Source: Planctomycetota bacterium
Lineage (GTDB): Bacteria > Planctomycetota > Phycisphaerae > WQYP01
Assembly (NCBI GenBank): GCA_021799715.1
Contig: JAJYZY010000067.1
Location: 1-13,254 of the forward strand
Direction of reading: 5' to 3'
Length of the DNA: 13,254 nt
This document shows, one piece after another, positions 1-7,251 of this stretch. The notes beneath the pieces are model-generated. The model had not been told where the DNA came from. It saw only the letters and a program-made list of their open reading frames with translations, and did not search any database. The translations under genes were made by a program, and so were the position numbers. Each line of letters starts with the position of its first letter. Within the stretch, counting starts at the first letter, position 1.

Positions 1-40
1 ACACCAGAATTTTTGGATTGAACGCGTTTTCGGACAACAT
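1..40 (-). CDS. Start of an unidentified gene leaving the left edge (third gene of the arsR-tusA operon)
   Basis: On the minus strand an ATG at 40-38 is preceded by AAGGAG with a six-base spacer, and the reading frame is open to the window edge, giving 13 codons: MLSENAFNPKILV. The ribosome binding site is strong and lies 40 bases after the tusA-like stop codon, so I take this as a real gene start in the same operon. Thirteen residues do not identify a family. Two guesses fit: an MvhD-type hydrogenase/heterodisulfide reductase iron-sulfur subunit, which often begins with a similar 'PKIL' strand and whose genes I recall near tusA-like genes, or a response-regulator receiver domain, which also starts 'PKILVVDD'. 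Both are inference only. Confidence 0.55.
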   Translation of the reverse strand, partial: MLSENAFNPKILV

Positions 41-79
41 TTACGGCTCCTTATCTGGCTTTATCCAGCGAGGCGGGAA

Positions 80-334
80 TTATTTTTTCCGACAGACAAA
101 CAGGCGATCATGGCCGTCGGCTGAAACAATGCCGAGAAATTCATGGCCGATTTTGCCCGCCCATGCCGCGATATCCTTGCGTGAACCCACATCGTTGGAT
201 TTTACTTCAATAATCTGTCCCACCTTGACGGCACTGATTCCCTTCTTAGCCTCCAGAAGAGGACCGGGACACGCCGTTCCACGGGCGTCGATGACTTTAT
301 CCGGGACAACTTTTTCCAATGCTGCGGTTTCCAT
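80..334 (-). CDS. TusA/SirA-family sulfur carrier protein
   Basis: This 84-residue protein has the size and layout of the TusA family (usually about 75-85 residues). The signature CPGP lies at residues 22-25 in the context ARGTACPGPLLEAKK, so Cys22 is the expected persulfide-carrying residue. A beta strand follows (GQIIEVKSND), then a helix and the closing LFVCRKK strand with a second cysteine near the C terminus. TusA proteins accept sulfane sulfur from a desulfurase or rhodanese and relay it to partners in tRNA thiolation, cofactor synthesis or sulfur respiration; which of these applies here cannot be read from the sequence. The start has AAGGA eight bases upstream. The gene lies 45 bases after the ArsR-type gene and just before another gene with a strong ribosome binding site, which points to a regulated sulfur or redox operon rather than housekeeping tRNA modification. 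Confidence 0.9.
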   Translation of the reverse strand: METAALEKVVPDKVIDARGTACPGPLLEAKKGISAVKVGQIIEVKSNDVGSRKDIAAWAGKIGHEFLGIVSADGHDRLFVCRKK

Positions 335-379
335 AATCGAATTCCTTTTTAAACAACCAACACACCGGAACGCACGGCA

Positions 380-760
380 CTAACATTTAGTGACTCGCTG
401 CGACCGGGATAAACCAAACTCAGAATCACCGGACGGCCGGAAGCGGGCCGACACGTTTGAACGATCCAACTCGGACAATGCCTGGGCCACCAGGCTTGCC
501 GCCTCAACAAAACGCTGATCCGCAATGTGATAATAAATGCGTCTACCCGAACGCATGGCGTTGACCGCTCCCAGTTCCCGCATCGGCCGCAGGTGCTGTG
601 ACGCATTGGCTATGGTAATATTCACCGCATCGGCAATTTGCGAGACGCTTTGCGGACCATTCTGCAGACAGCAGAATATTTTCATCCGGGCTGAATTGGC
701 AAACAGGCCGAAAAAAGCTCCCAATCGTTCACATTGCCTGTCGTGTGTGGATAGAGTCAT
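380..760 (-). CDS. ArsR-family winged-helix transcriptional regulator
   Basis: The frame is open from 808, but the ATG at 760 has GGAAG seven bases upstream and gives the usual ArsR start, so I use 126 residues. An N-terminal helix leads into FANSARMKIFCCLQNGP, the family's 'PxRLxILxxL' segment. The helix-turn-helix follows at about residues 38-64 (SVSQIADAVNITIANASQHL, then RPMRELG), and the beta wing is AMRSGRRIYYHIAD at 68-81. ArsR proteins are dimeric repressors released by metals, thiol oxidation or persulfides. Cysteines are at 10, 30, 31 and 126, with no ELCVCD metal site of the classic arsenic or cadmium sensors. The link with a TusA gene makes a sulfur or redox signal plausible (inference). 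The C-terminal 25 residues are polar and unassigned. It heads the operon and probably regulates itself through the palindrome upstream. Confidence 0.9.
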   Translation of the reverse strand: MTLSTHDRQCERLGAFFGLFANSARMKIFCCLQNGPQSVSQIADAVNITIANASQHLRPMRELGAVNAMRSGRRIYYHIADQRFVEAASLVAQALSELDRSNVSARFRPSGDSEFGLSRSQRVTKC

Positions 761-792
761 TCGACACTTCCGTTTCACTAACACATCAATGG

Positions 793-808
793 TTGCAAAT
801 ACTTGCAA
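793..808. promoter_or_regulatory. Candidate ArsR operator: TTGCAA-N4-TTGCAA
   Basis: The sequence TTGCAAATACTTGCAA carries two copies of the self-complementary hexamer TTGCAA separated by four bases, so it is both a direct and an inverted repeat. It lies between the predicted transcription start (about 813) and the arsR start codon at 760. A bound dimer there would block initiation or early elongation. ArsR-family proteins commonly bind imperfect palindromes at their own promoters; the assignment here is inference from symmetry and position. Confidence 0.5.
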
Positions 809-819
809 TCACTGTGTTC

Positions 820-847
820 ATCATAGAAAACGAAATTACCCCGTCAA
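820..847 (-). promoter_or_regulatory. Predicted sigma70-type promoter of the arsR-tusA operon
   Basis: Read on the minus strand, TTGACG (847-842) and TATGAT (825-820) are separated by 16 bases. Both hexamers match the consensus at five of six positions. The expected start near 813 leaves a leader of about 53 bases before the arsR ATG, which contains the TTGCAA palindrome. Confidence 0.55.
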
Positions 848-1157
848 TGACTTTCCGGCGATTTTTTATCCGTCGCTGCAGACCCATTTGTAAAATCGCG
901 CCAAAGGGCGTCCGGCGCTCCACCGGCGCGGAGCTCAACAAAGTGCATGATTATCAATGGTTTTCTTCATTTATGCCCTGGCGATATTTTTGGTGCTAAG
1001 AAACATTCCGACACGGCGCTACGACATATCCCTATTGCCGGAGCCGGAGTTTTTCTTAGTTATCAAAACAGCACAATCCCTATACGCCTGAACTTCGCAT
1101 GCGGCTAAACTCTTTTTCAGGGCAAGCATACAGTCACGACATGAAAGGAGATTGATC
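848..1157. other. Intergenic region upstream of the FadL-type gene
   Basis: About 310 bases lie between the arsR promoter and the outer-membrane protein gene. I see no convincing coding frame, RNA gene or strong sigma70 promoter for the rightward gene. There is a small inverted repeat, GCTCC...GGAGC, near 915-935, and the ribosome binding site AAAGGAG lies at 1144-1150. The rightward promoter must be in this stretch unless it is of an unusual type. Confidence 0.4.
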
Positions 1158-2408
1158 ATGTCCATCAAACAATTCATTTGTGCCGTAGCGGCGGCGGGTC
1201 TGGTCGCCATGGTCTGTGATCAGGCGATGGCGACCAACGGTTATCAGCTTATCGGCATCGGCCAATACCAAATGGGAATGGCCGGCGCGGTGGTTGCGGC
1301 ACCGGGCGATCCCATGACCGCGATTACCAATCCGGCGGGGTTGGCGTGGTTACAACCGCAGGCGGCGTTTTCGATGGAGGGCTTTTTTCCGAATCGTGAA
1401 GCCAATTTCGGTTCCGGTACGATCGGCAGCCACTCCAATTTATATGGCGTGCCGGCATTGGGGTGGCTGGCACCGGCTTTTGGCCCCCATCTCTATTTTG
1501 GTGGAGGTTTCTACGGCACTTCGGGCATGGGCGTGAATTATCAGCAGTCGAATTACTTCGGCGGCAGTTTGGAATCCTACAGCAATATATCATTTGCCAA
1601 TATTGCGCCCGCACTGGCCTGGAAACCGGCTAAAAACTGGAGTATCGGTTTTGCGCTCAATTTGGCTTATGAAACCGCATCTTTTCAACAGACTGTTACG
1701 ACAGGCAATACCATAACCGGTTTGAATCTGGCCAACTCCACAAGCGCCTTCGGCATTGGGGCCACCATTGGAGGCTTGTATAAGCTTAATAAGTATGTCA
1801 CTTTAGGATTGTCTTATCGCAGTCCGATCATTTTTACACCCCTTACATATCAGGCCAGTTATGAGAGCATGGCCTCGCAGGGCGGACCCACCGGCGGGCC
1901 GGGACAATACAGCACACACTTGAATTATCCGCAACAGGTCGCCTTCGGCGTGGCTTTTCATCCCACATCGTGCTGGACCATCAGTCTGGAAGGCCAATAC
2001 ATCAACTGGCATGAAACTATGAATAATATGAATATTTACGGCCCATGGAATGGAACCAGTTACGTAAGCCTGCCGCTGCATTGGCACGACCAATGGGTGG
2101 CTAACTTTGGCACACAATATCAGATAAATAAATGGCTGACGGTACGCGGCGGATATTGTTACGGCAGCAACCCCATTGGATCACAGGATCTGGCGGCCAA
2201 TTTAATTCTGCCGGCCATTATGACCAATCACATCACCATTGGTGCCACTGAACAGCTCGGAATGGGATGGACGCTCACCGAAGCGTACATGCATGCATTC
2301 CAGCAGTCCATGAGCGGAACCATGGCCGTGCCGGGTGGCGGAAGCATCCCCATCAGCACTTCCATGTCCGAAGACGAAGTTGGCGTGGAAATTGGTTATA
2401 AGTTCTGA
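1158..2408 (+). CDS. OmpP1/FadL/TodX-family outer-membrane transport protein
   Basis: The frame can be read from a TTG at 1152, but ATG 1158 has AAAGGAG seven bases upstream, giving 416 residues. A signal peptide covers residues 1-25 (hydrophobic VAAAGLVAMV, then AMA as the likely cleavage site). The mature protein begins TNGYQLIGIGQYQMGMAGA and continues to ITNPAGLAWL, the FadL-family N-terminal pattern with its 'NPAGL' motif; this segment forms the hatch inside the barrel. The rest alternates in the aromatic-rich manner of a 14-strand beta barrel and ends in EIGYKF, a C-terminal phenylalanine typical of BAM-inserted barrels. Length fits the family (about 400-450). Relatives import long-chain fatty acids, aromatic hydrocarbons or other hydrophobic compounds; the substrate cannot be read here. 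No fatty-acid genes lie beside it, and its neighbours on both sides are on the opposite strand, so it is probably monocistronic. Confidence 0.88.
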   Translation: MSIKQFICAVAAAGLVAMVCDQAMATNGYQLIGIGQYQMGMAGAVVAAPGDPMTAITNPAGLAWLQPQAAFSMEGFFPNREANFGSGTIGSHSNLYGVPALGWLAPAFGPHLYFGGGFYGTSGMGVNYQQSNYFGGSLESYSNISFANIAPALAWKPAKNWSIGFALNLAYETASFQQTVTTGNTITGLNLANSTSAFGIGATIGGLYKLNKYVTLGLSYRSPIIFTPLTYQASYESMASQGGPTGGPGQYSTHLNYPQQVAFGVAFHPTSCWTISLEGQYINWHETMNNMNIYGPWNGTSYVSLPLHWHDQWVANFGTQYQINKWLTVRGGYCYGSNPIGSQDLAANLILPAIMTNHITIGATEQLGMGWTLTEAYMHAFQQSMSGTMAVPGGGSIPISTSMSEDEVGVEIGYKF

Positions 2409-2451
2409 TGCCGTGCCCGGGCATCGGGATTGGTCCGGCGGTTAAACCGCC
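2407..2451. repeat. Two short hairpins between the convergent fadL-type and thyA genes
   Basis: GATGCC/GGCATC (2407-2412 with 2420-2425) overlaps the stop codon of the outer-membrane protein gene. GGCGG/CCGCC (2437-2441 with 2447-2451) surrounds the thyA stop codon. Neither is followed by a clear T tract on either strand, so they are not typical Rho-independent terminators, though they could act as 3'-end stabilisers for the converging transcripts. Confidence 0.35.
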
Positions 2452-3305
2452 ACTTTGAAATGAATAGCCGGATGCGGGTCGTATCCGATAAGGGTGAAAT
2501 CGTCATAGGTTAATTGGTCAAAGGGTTTACGGGCGATGTGCAGTTGCGGCAACGGGCGGGGCGACCGATTAAGCTGTTCCCGCAATCCGGCAAGATGATC
2601 ATATTCGGCCATTTTTCCGTCGCTCCGGGCGACATAGATGTGGGCGTCCACAATGGTATGGGCGAATTCTCCGACACCCAAGCCGCACTCCTGGGCAATC
2701 ATCTGCGTCAGCGTGGCATAGCAGGCCAGATTAAACGGAATTCCCAGGGCAATATCGCCGGACCTCTGCGATAGATGGCAATTAAGTTTGCCGTCCAAAA
2801 CTTGAAATACAAAACTGTAATGGCACGGAGGCAATTTACTGGTTTCGGCGTTACCCGGTTCCCAGGCGCTGACAACCAGCCGTCGGCTGTCGGGGTTGCG
2901 TTTGATCTCATTGATGACATAGCTAATTTGATCGATCTCCGTTACCGGCGCGGTGGTCTGGCCCGTTTGCGCAATCGGAGCATGGGATTTCTGCACCGGA
3001 TGCGGGAATCGCCGCCAATAGCGGCCATAGGCGGTTTCCAATTCACCATTTTCATCAGCCCAAGCATCCCATATTTTTGTCTGTTTACGGAGATTACGAA
3101 TATGCTCCTCACCGGAGAGATACCACAGCAGTTCCTTGAGCACGGCGGGATAATTAACTTTTTTGGTCGTCAACAGGGGAAAACCATTCGCGAGATTAAC
3201 CTTGTAAAATGCGCCGAAGTAACTGATTGTATCCACACCGGTGCGACTGGATTTGCGGATGCCTTTATCCATAACCAGTCTGACCAGATCAAGATATTCT
3301 TTCAT
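2442..3305 (-). CDS. thyA: Thymidylate synthase (ThyA type)
   Basis: The enzyme converts dUMP to dTMP using 5,10-methylenetetrahydrofolate, yielding dihydrofolate, in the cytoplasm. The 287-residue sequence is typical from end to end: MKEYLDLVR start, RTGVDT at 21-26, the substrate-phosphate arginines in NPDSRRLVVSAW (Arg141, Arg142), catalytic Cys161 in LPPCHYSF, RSGDIALGIPFN at 181-192, and HIY at 222-224. It is about 20 residues longer than the 264-residue E. coli enzyme. The extra length lies at about residues 102-124, a region where longer ThyA proteins also carry insertions. The start is fixed by the conserved N terminus; only a weak GGA lies eight bases upstream. The gene follows a tRNA-Ala and its terminator by only 23 bases, so its transcription is unusual (see findings). 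No dihydrofolate reductase gene follows it, since the next gene downstream converges. Confidence 0.97.
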   Translation of the reverse strand: MKEYLDLVRLVMDKGIRKSSRTGVDTISYFGAFYKVNLANGFPLLTTKKVNYPAVLKELLWYLSGEEHIRNLRKQTKIWDAWADENGELETAYGRYWRRFPHPVQKSHAPIAQTGQTTAPVTEIDQISYVINEIKRNPDSRRLVVSAWEPGNAETSKLPPCHYSFVFQVLDGKLNCHLSQRSGDIALGIPFNLACYATLTQMIAQECGLGVGEFAHTIVDAHIYVARSDGKMAEYDHLAGLREQLNRSPRPLPQLHIARKPFDQLTYDDFTLIGYDPHPAIHFKVAV

Positions 3306-3328
3306 TCCATGATTCCAGCTTTGAATTT

Positions 3329-3362
3329 AAAAAGGCCGCGATGGGTTAACATCACGGCCTTT
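3329..3362 (-). terminator. Rho-independent terminator after tRNA-Ala
   Basis: A 12-pair stem joins 3331-3342 (AAAGGCCGCGAT) and 3351-3362 (ATCACGGCCTTT) with an eight-base loop. The single mismatch becomes a G-U pair in the minus-strand transcript, and that transcript runs on into a five-U tract (3333-3329). Orientation and position, seven bases after the tRNA 3' end, fit termination of the tRNA transcript. It stands just before thyA. Confidence 0.8.
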
Positions 3363-3369
3363 ACGAACA

Positions 3370-3442
3370 TGGAGGCAAGGGGGCTCGAACCCCTGACCTT
3401 CTCGATGCCATCGAGACGCTCTCCCAACTGAGCTATGCCCCC
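3370..3442 (-). tRNA. tRNA-Ala (anticodon GGC)
   Basis: The minus strand from 3442 to 3370 folds as a complete 73-base cloverleaf. The acceptor GGGGGCA pairs with TGCCTCC and includes the G3-U70 wobble that identifies alanine tRNAs. The D arm is GCTC/GAGC. The anticodon stem TCTCG/CGAGA has loop ATGGCAT, giving anticodon GGC, which reads GCC and GCU codons. The T arm is AGGGG/CCCCT with loop TTCGAGC, and the discriminator is A. The CCA tail is not encoded (TGT follows), so it must be added afterwards. Confidence 0.97.
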
Positions 3443-3457
3443 GATTCGCGTATCATT

Positions 3458-3486
3458 AAAGTATCCGAATCCGCATCACCGGTCAA
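3458..3486 (-). promoter_or_regulatory. Predicted promoter of tRNA-Ala
   Basis: On the minus strand TTGACC (3486-3481) is followed after 17 bases by TACTTT (3463-3458). The -35 matches consensus at five of six positions; the -10 is weaker. Transcription would start near 3451, about nine bases before the mature tRNA, a typical short tRNA leader. It lies just after the end of the TPR-protein gene. Confidence 0.5.
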
Positions 3487-3510
3487 GGATAAGCCGCCGA
3501 CCGCGGGCTG

Positions 3511-6111
3511 TTAATCGGTAAGATTAAACTCGTGCAACAACAGTTCAAACTGCTGGTGATATTGCTTGCCGCCAATTTGTTTCCCATAAAGAGCAACCAG
3601 TTGCTTGAGAGCCGCGCGGGTTTGATCTTCATAAGCATTGGATTTTACGTTGCAGCGAATAAGATAGTAGTAGGCCTGCCAGTAAATTTCCGATCCGGGT
3701 TCAAGTTGGGGGATCAGCCGAACGTAAATGCTGTGGGCGTGACTGAAGTGCCCCGCGGCATATAACGCTCGCGCTGCACCGATAAAATTGGTCATATCGC
3801 CGGGACGCTTCTTCTCAAGCGACTGAAACAACTCCCACGCCAGCTGCCCCTGGCCCGCGCGAATGAGTTCAGATGCCATGATCTGTTTGTATGCGTATAT
3901 ATCATTGCGGTTTTTCCTGCCCGGCCGGCTTTGCAGCGACGCAATCAACTCTTTTAAAAGAGCCGCCGCGCTTGCCGCAAGCCGTTGCGATTTACCCGGA
4001 TCAATGTGTCGCAAGCGTCTGCTTTCCTGATCATACTGCCCAATGAGGCCTTTGATCACATCCGCTGAATTTTGCGTGGACTGACTGGCAAATTGTTGAA
4101 CCAACGGGAGGATTTTGTTGTTTTCACCGGCAAGCTGATATTGTCGAATGCGGTACCGCAGCAGAATTCCGCGCAATTTTGGTGAAAGCTTGCCATCCAT
4201 GGCTGTAAGCTCATCAAGTATCTTCCCCGCGCGATAGGGATTTCGCAGCGGATCGATGGCCGTTCCCGCTTCGAGCAGAAGAATATTAATGCGATATTTT
4301 TTTGCTCTGGCCAACGCTTTTGCAGACGCGGATGCCGGCGGATGGTCCAGCAATTGGAGATAATGGGATGCAACTTTCAGCAATTGTCGCGCGGCGCGGC
4401 GTTGCGTTATTTCGGATTTTTTCTCTACTCCCATGGCACTGAGTTTTTCCGCGCCGATGCGCACGAGCTGATATTGCGCGTCAAGATAAAGGGAATTGGT
4501 CGATGGAATCCCGGAGAATAATTTTATGGCCTGGTTATATTGCCCCGAATTTTCCAGTTGCAGCGCATAGGGGAAACGTATCTGCGGATCATGAAAGTGT
4601 CGCCAATCCAGGCTGATGGCCTCTGTGGTCAGAGCATTGATGCCCGCGGGCACCTGGCGTGATTCATTGAGTTGTGCCAATTCGGACAGGGCCAGGGCAA
4701 TGGCATGTTTTGCCCGCGGGTCCGTCGGTGCCATGCGAACAAAGGCGACGTTCATACGGGCGGCAAGTTCCATTTGTCCCAGTCGTGATGCGGTTATGGC
4801 GGCTATCAAAGTGGCCTCGGCACGGATCGAGGCGGGCAGATGTTTTCGCCGCAGCAGCCCCTGTGCCCCGGCCAATGCCCGCCGCTGGCTTGCGGACGCG
4901 GCATTCTGGGCGTCCAGCCAGGCTAAAGCGAGCGCCTGCAGCGGGGGGAGCTTGGCTGGATTCACTTTGGTCGGAACACTTTGCGCCAAATGGGAGAAAA
5001 TCAGGCTTTGATATTGGGGCGCTTTGCTGATGACTTCACTGACAATTTTTTCCGCCGCCGCTTGCGCGTTGGCCCGCTGCGCAGTGGTCGGCAGGGCTTT
5101 AGATGATGCGGTGGCGATGCGGAAAGCCAGCAGGTCTTCACCCATCTTGGCGCTGACGGTGTTGGCCCCCGCCTGTTTGGAAGTCCAAGCCATGAAGGTT
5201 TTCAGTTTGGCATCAGCCTGATGATATTTTCCGCTGCGGAGTAACGCTGTAACCTGTTGATAACGCGCATCATATTGCAGCCACACCGGAGCGTGAGTGC
5301 TCTGAGCTTCCGTAAGATCGCGGATGGCTTTGTTGTATTGACCGCTATGAAGAAATGCTTTCCCCCGCAACAGCAATGCGCGGTAATACACGCCATTGTT
5401 CTGTGATCCCGTGTATGCGGAAATGCGCTTGATCGCCGAGGCCAGCATCGCCTGGCGGGCCTTTCCGGGTGCGGTAGCCAGTCCCGCGAAATAATCTCCA
5501 TAGGCAAGATAATATTCGGCATCGCGCTGACCATTCATGGCCGCAGTGTACAGAGCTTCATCCGCATGGGAAAAAGTCGTGGCATTGTTGAGCCTGGTGA
5601 CCACCGCGGAGTAATGCGTCAACGCCATTTTCAATAATTTCCTGGCCAGAGTTGCGGCGGGCAGGAGTTGCCGCCGCAAAGCCGGGGTACCGGACCAGAA
5701 TTCGATTTGATTGACGGCGTTACTTGTCAGATTGGCCAGAATAAATTGCGCCTGCATGGCGGCCCAGCCGGGATCCACGTTCGCGCCGGTTGCTTGAACA
5801 TAGCGTTGTACGTCGCGGATAAAGTCATGCGCCATCCGCTGCTGCCGGGCGGGATCATTTTTGAATCGATCCCATGAACAGAAAATTTCCGCCGCGCCAT
5901 ATAGCTCTTTGTCGGCCGCGGTGGTGGCATGCTTGAGCGCCGCGGCAATTTGAGCCTGCGCGTGCGCTTTTTCCATTTGCGCAACAATCAGTGAAGCGGG
6001 ATCGCTGGTTCCAGTTACCGTTCCCGCGGGCGGTGCGGCATGCACCAGCGGCGGCGCGGCGAAGGAAAAAGCCAAGGCCAGCATCATGAATGATTTTTTG
6101 AATCCCTGCAT
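3511..6111 (-). CDS. Large exported TPR-like helical-repeat protein of the ExbB/ExbD cluster
   Basis: The frame is open from 6279, inside exbD, but ATG 6111 has AAGGA ten bases upstream and starts a clear signal peptide (MQGFKKSFMMLALAFSFAAP, cleavage near VHA-A at residue 25-26). That gives 866 residues, of which about 840 are mature and predicted periplasmic. The rest is almost entirely alpha helical with TPR-like helix pairs. The best are residues 241-270 (YYRALLLRGKAFLHSGQYNK onward), 280-305 (RYQQVTALLRSGKYHQADAK), 514-535 (YALQLENSGQYNQAIKLF) and 745-800 (ELIRAGQGQLAWELF; AARALYAAGHFSHAHSIYVR). I see no catalytic motif, lipobox or membrane segment after the signal. It is the last gene of the ExbB/ExbD block, 113 bases after the second exbD. 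It could be a scaffold that meets the motor in the periplasm, as TPR proteins do in several envelope machines; its exact function is unknown. Confidence 0.75.
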   Translation of the reverse strand: MQGFKKSFMMLALAFSFAAPPLVHAAPPAGTVTGTSDPASLIVAQMEKAHAQAQIAAALKHATTAADKELYGAAEIFCSWDRFKNDPARQQRMAHDFIRDVQRYVQATGANVDPGWAAMQAQFILANLTSNAVNQIEFWSGTPALRRQLLPAATLARKLLKMALTHYSAVVTRLNNATTFSHADEALYTAAMNGQRDAEYYLAYGDYFAGLATAPGKARQAMLASAIKRISAYTGSQNNGVYYRALLLRGKAFLHSGQYNKAIRDLTEAQSTHAPVWLQYDARYQQVTALLRSGKYHQADAKLKTFMAWTSKQAGANTVSAKMGEDLLAFRIATASSKALPTTAQRANAQAAAEKIVSEVISKAPQYQSLIFSHLAQSVPTKVNPAKLPPLQALALAWLDAQNAASASQRRALAGAQGLLRRKHLPASIRAEATLIAAITASRLGQMELAARMNVAFVRMAPTDPRAKHAIALALSELAQLNESRQVPAGINALTTEAISLDWRHFHDPQIRFPYALQLENSGQYNQAIKLFSGIPSTNSLYLDAQYQLVRIGAEKLSAMGVEKKSEITQRRAARQLLKVASHYLQLLDHPPASASAKALARAKKYRINILLLEAGTAIDPLRNPYRAGKILDELTAMDGKLSPKLRGILLRYRIRQYQLAGENNKILPLVQQFASQSTQNSADVIKGLIGQYDQESRRLRHIDPGKSQRLAASAAALLKELIASLQSRPGRKNRNDIYAYKQIMASELIRAGQGQLAWELFQSLEKKRPGDMTNFIGAARALYAAGHFSHAHSIYVRLIPQLEPGSEIYWQAYYYLIRCNVKSNAYEDQTRAALKQLVALYGKQIGGKQYHQQFELLLHEFNLTD

Positions 6112-6224
6112 GGTGACGAATTCCTTATTGATAGCCGCATCGCTCGGCGGCGATAACGGATGCCCGATAAATACCCGGGGCTTTAATGCGTATACCGCCT
6201 GTCCGCGGCCGTCCGCGGCAACGG

Positions 6225-6692
6225 TTACTGGGCCGGTGGCGGCCTGAAGGCCACCTGTTTGAACCTGGCCTGAATGCAATCACTGTATACAGTGATGACA
6301 TCCTTATACGGCACACCATTGGAAGGTGAAATAAATATCTGCACCGGCACACCCTTGACCAGGGCTTTGTGCTTGTTTGTCAGGAAGGTGGCCAATTCCC
6401 CGGACAGATCGGCGGTTTGCAGGCCCGGCAAAATGGCAATGGCGCGCGTGCCCCGCATGCGCAATTTGATGTTAATACGCGTAGGTGGCATGGCGCCGGT
6501 TTTAACATTGGACAACCCACCCTTGATGGCGGGGGTATTGTTAGTCAAATACCAGTCCGGGCTGACAAAAGAGCTTCCCAGCATGAAAAATATGAGAATA
6601 ACCATAACCACATCCACCATGGGAGTCATATTCGGACCGACATGATGGGCGGCGTGCATTCCGCGGCGTATGTGTTTTGTAGTTATGGACAT
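6225..6692 (-). CDS. exbD: ExbD/TolR-family biopolymer transport protein (second copy)
   Basis: This 155-residue protein has the ExbD layout: a short basic cytoplasmic N terminus, one membrane segment at about 24-42 starting NMTPMVDVVMVILIFFMLG, and a periplasmic domain of about 110 residues. Asp27 in the membrane segment is the conserved proton-carrying aspartate of ExbD/TolR/MotB-type proteins. The periplasmic part ends in VPYKDVITVYSDCIQARFKQVAF, matching the family's closing helix and strand. Compared with the neighbouring ExbD it is more basic at the N terminus and has a different linker, so it is not a recent duplicate. The start has GAGG seven bases upstream. It follows the first exbD by 34 bases. 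Confidence 0.88.
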   Translation of the reverse strand: MSITTKHIRRGMHAAHHVGPNMTPMVDVVMVILIFFMLGSSFVSPDWYLTNNTPAIKGGLSNVKTGAMPPTRINIKLRMRGTRAIAILPGLQTADLSGELATFLTNKHKALVKGVPVQIFISPSNGVPYKDVITVYSDCIQARFKQVAFRPPPAQ

Positions 6693-6726
6693 GGAAAAAC
6701 CTCGCTGGATTCCAGGAGCCGCGGCA

Positions 6727-7167
6727 TTAACCGGGCCTGCGGGTCATAAAATGAATGCTGGCGATGCCGGCCTGCGCACAACTGATCAACACCGGAGCCA
6801 CAAATTTGTACGGGATGGACCGGTCCGCCCGGAGCACAACTTTAATTTTGGGGTTGTCACGTTTTTGCTTTCGCAAATAGCCGGCCAAGCGGCCCTCGGA
6901 AATTCGGTTGCTCCAGATCATGATTGTCGGCGTGGCATTATCCGCATACCCACCGGCGGGCGGCACGAGATTGATAATTAACTGATCGCTTTTATCTCGC
7001 ATATCTTTGCCATTTTTGGCCGAGGGGATTTTAATTCCCTTGACCGATGCCGCCTTGGCGATATGCCCCACCAGCAAAAAGAAAATAATAAGACACATAA
7101 TAATGTCAATTAACGGCGTGACATTCACATGCGTATCCTGCATGGGCTTTATACCGCGAATTTTCAT
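6727..7167 (-). CDS. exbD: ExbD/TolR-family biopolymer transport protein (first copy)
   Basis: The 146-residue protein has a short N terminus, the canonical ExbD motif NVTPLIDIIMCLIIFFLLVG at residues 15-34, and a periplasmic domain. Asp21 is the expected proton-binding residue within the single membrane helix. The periplasmic domain keeps the VVLRADRSIPYKFVAPVLIS pattern that matches 'ADxxxxYxxVxxVm' in ExbD and ends with the final strand IASIHFMTRRPG. AGGAG lies eight bases before the ATG. ExbD dimers sit inside an ExbB pentamer and couple proton flow to movement of a periplasmic partner. Having two different ExbDs with one ExbB suggests a heterodimer inside the motor (inference). Confidence 0.93.
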   Translation of the reverse strand: MKIRGIKPMQDTHVNVTPLIDIIMCLIIFFLLVGHIAKAASVKGIKIPSAKNGKDMRDKSDQLIINLVPPAGGYADNATPTIMIWSNRISEGRLAGYLRKQKRDNPKIKVVLRADRSIPYKFVAPVLISCAQAGIASIHFMTRRPG

Positions 7168-7251
7168 GATGCAAACTCCTGTTCAACGCCGTGTTGCGCC
7201 ATCAGCCGCCGCTGTCCAACGCCACACGACAGGGCATTTGTCCGCCAGACT

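Noticed and set aside
745..999. 84-codon plus-strand frame upstream of the outer-membrane protein gene
   Set aside because: It overlaps the arsR gene start, its promoter and its operator, with no ribosome binding site.
3300..3310. Two-codon mini-frame ATG-GAA-TGA overlapping the thyA start
   Set aside because: Such overlaps are frequent by chance and no supporting signal is present.
2775..3431. 218-codon open frame on the plus strand
   Set aside because: It lies antisense to thyA and the tRNA gene; both are certain from conserved residues and folding, and the frame's product has no family-like features.
3370..3442. tRNA-Ala gene as an integration site for a mobile element
   Set aside because: There is no integrase, no repeat of the tRNA 3' end and the neighbours are housekeeping or conserved-looking genes.
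6112..6279. Longer form of the TPR protein starting at 6279 inside exbD
   Set aside because: The extension would place 56 non-hydrophobic residues before a clear signal peptide, and the ATG at 6111 has its own AAGGA site.
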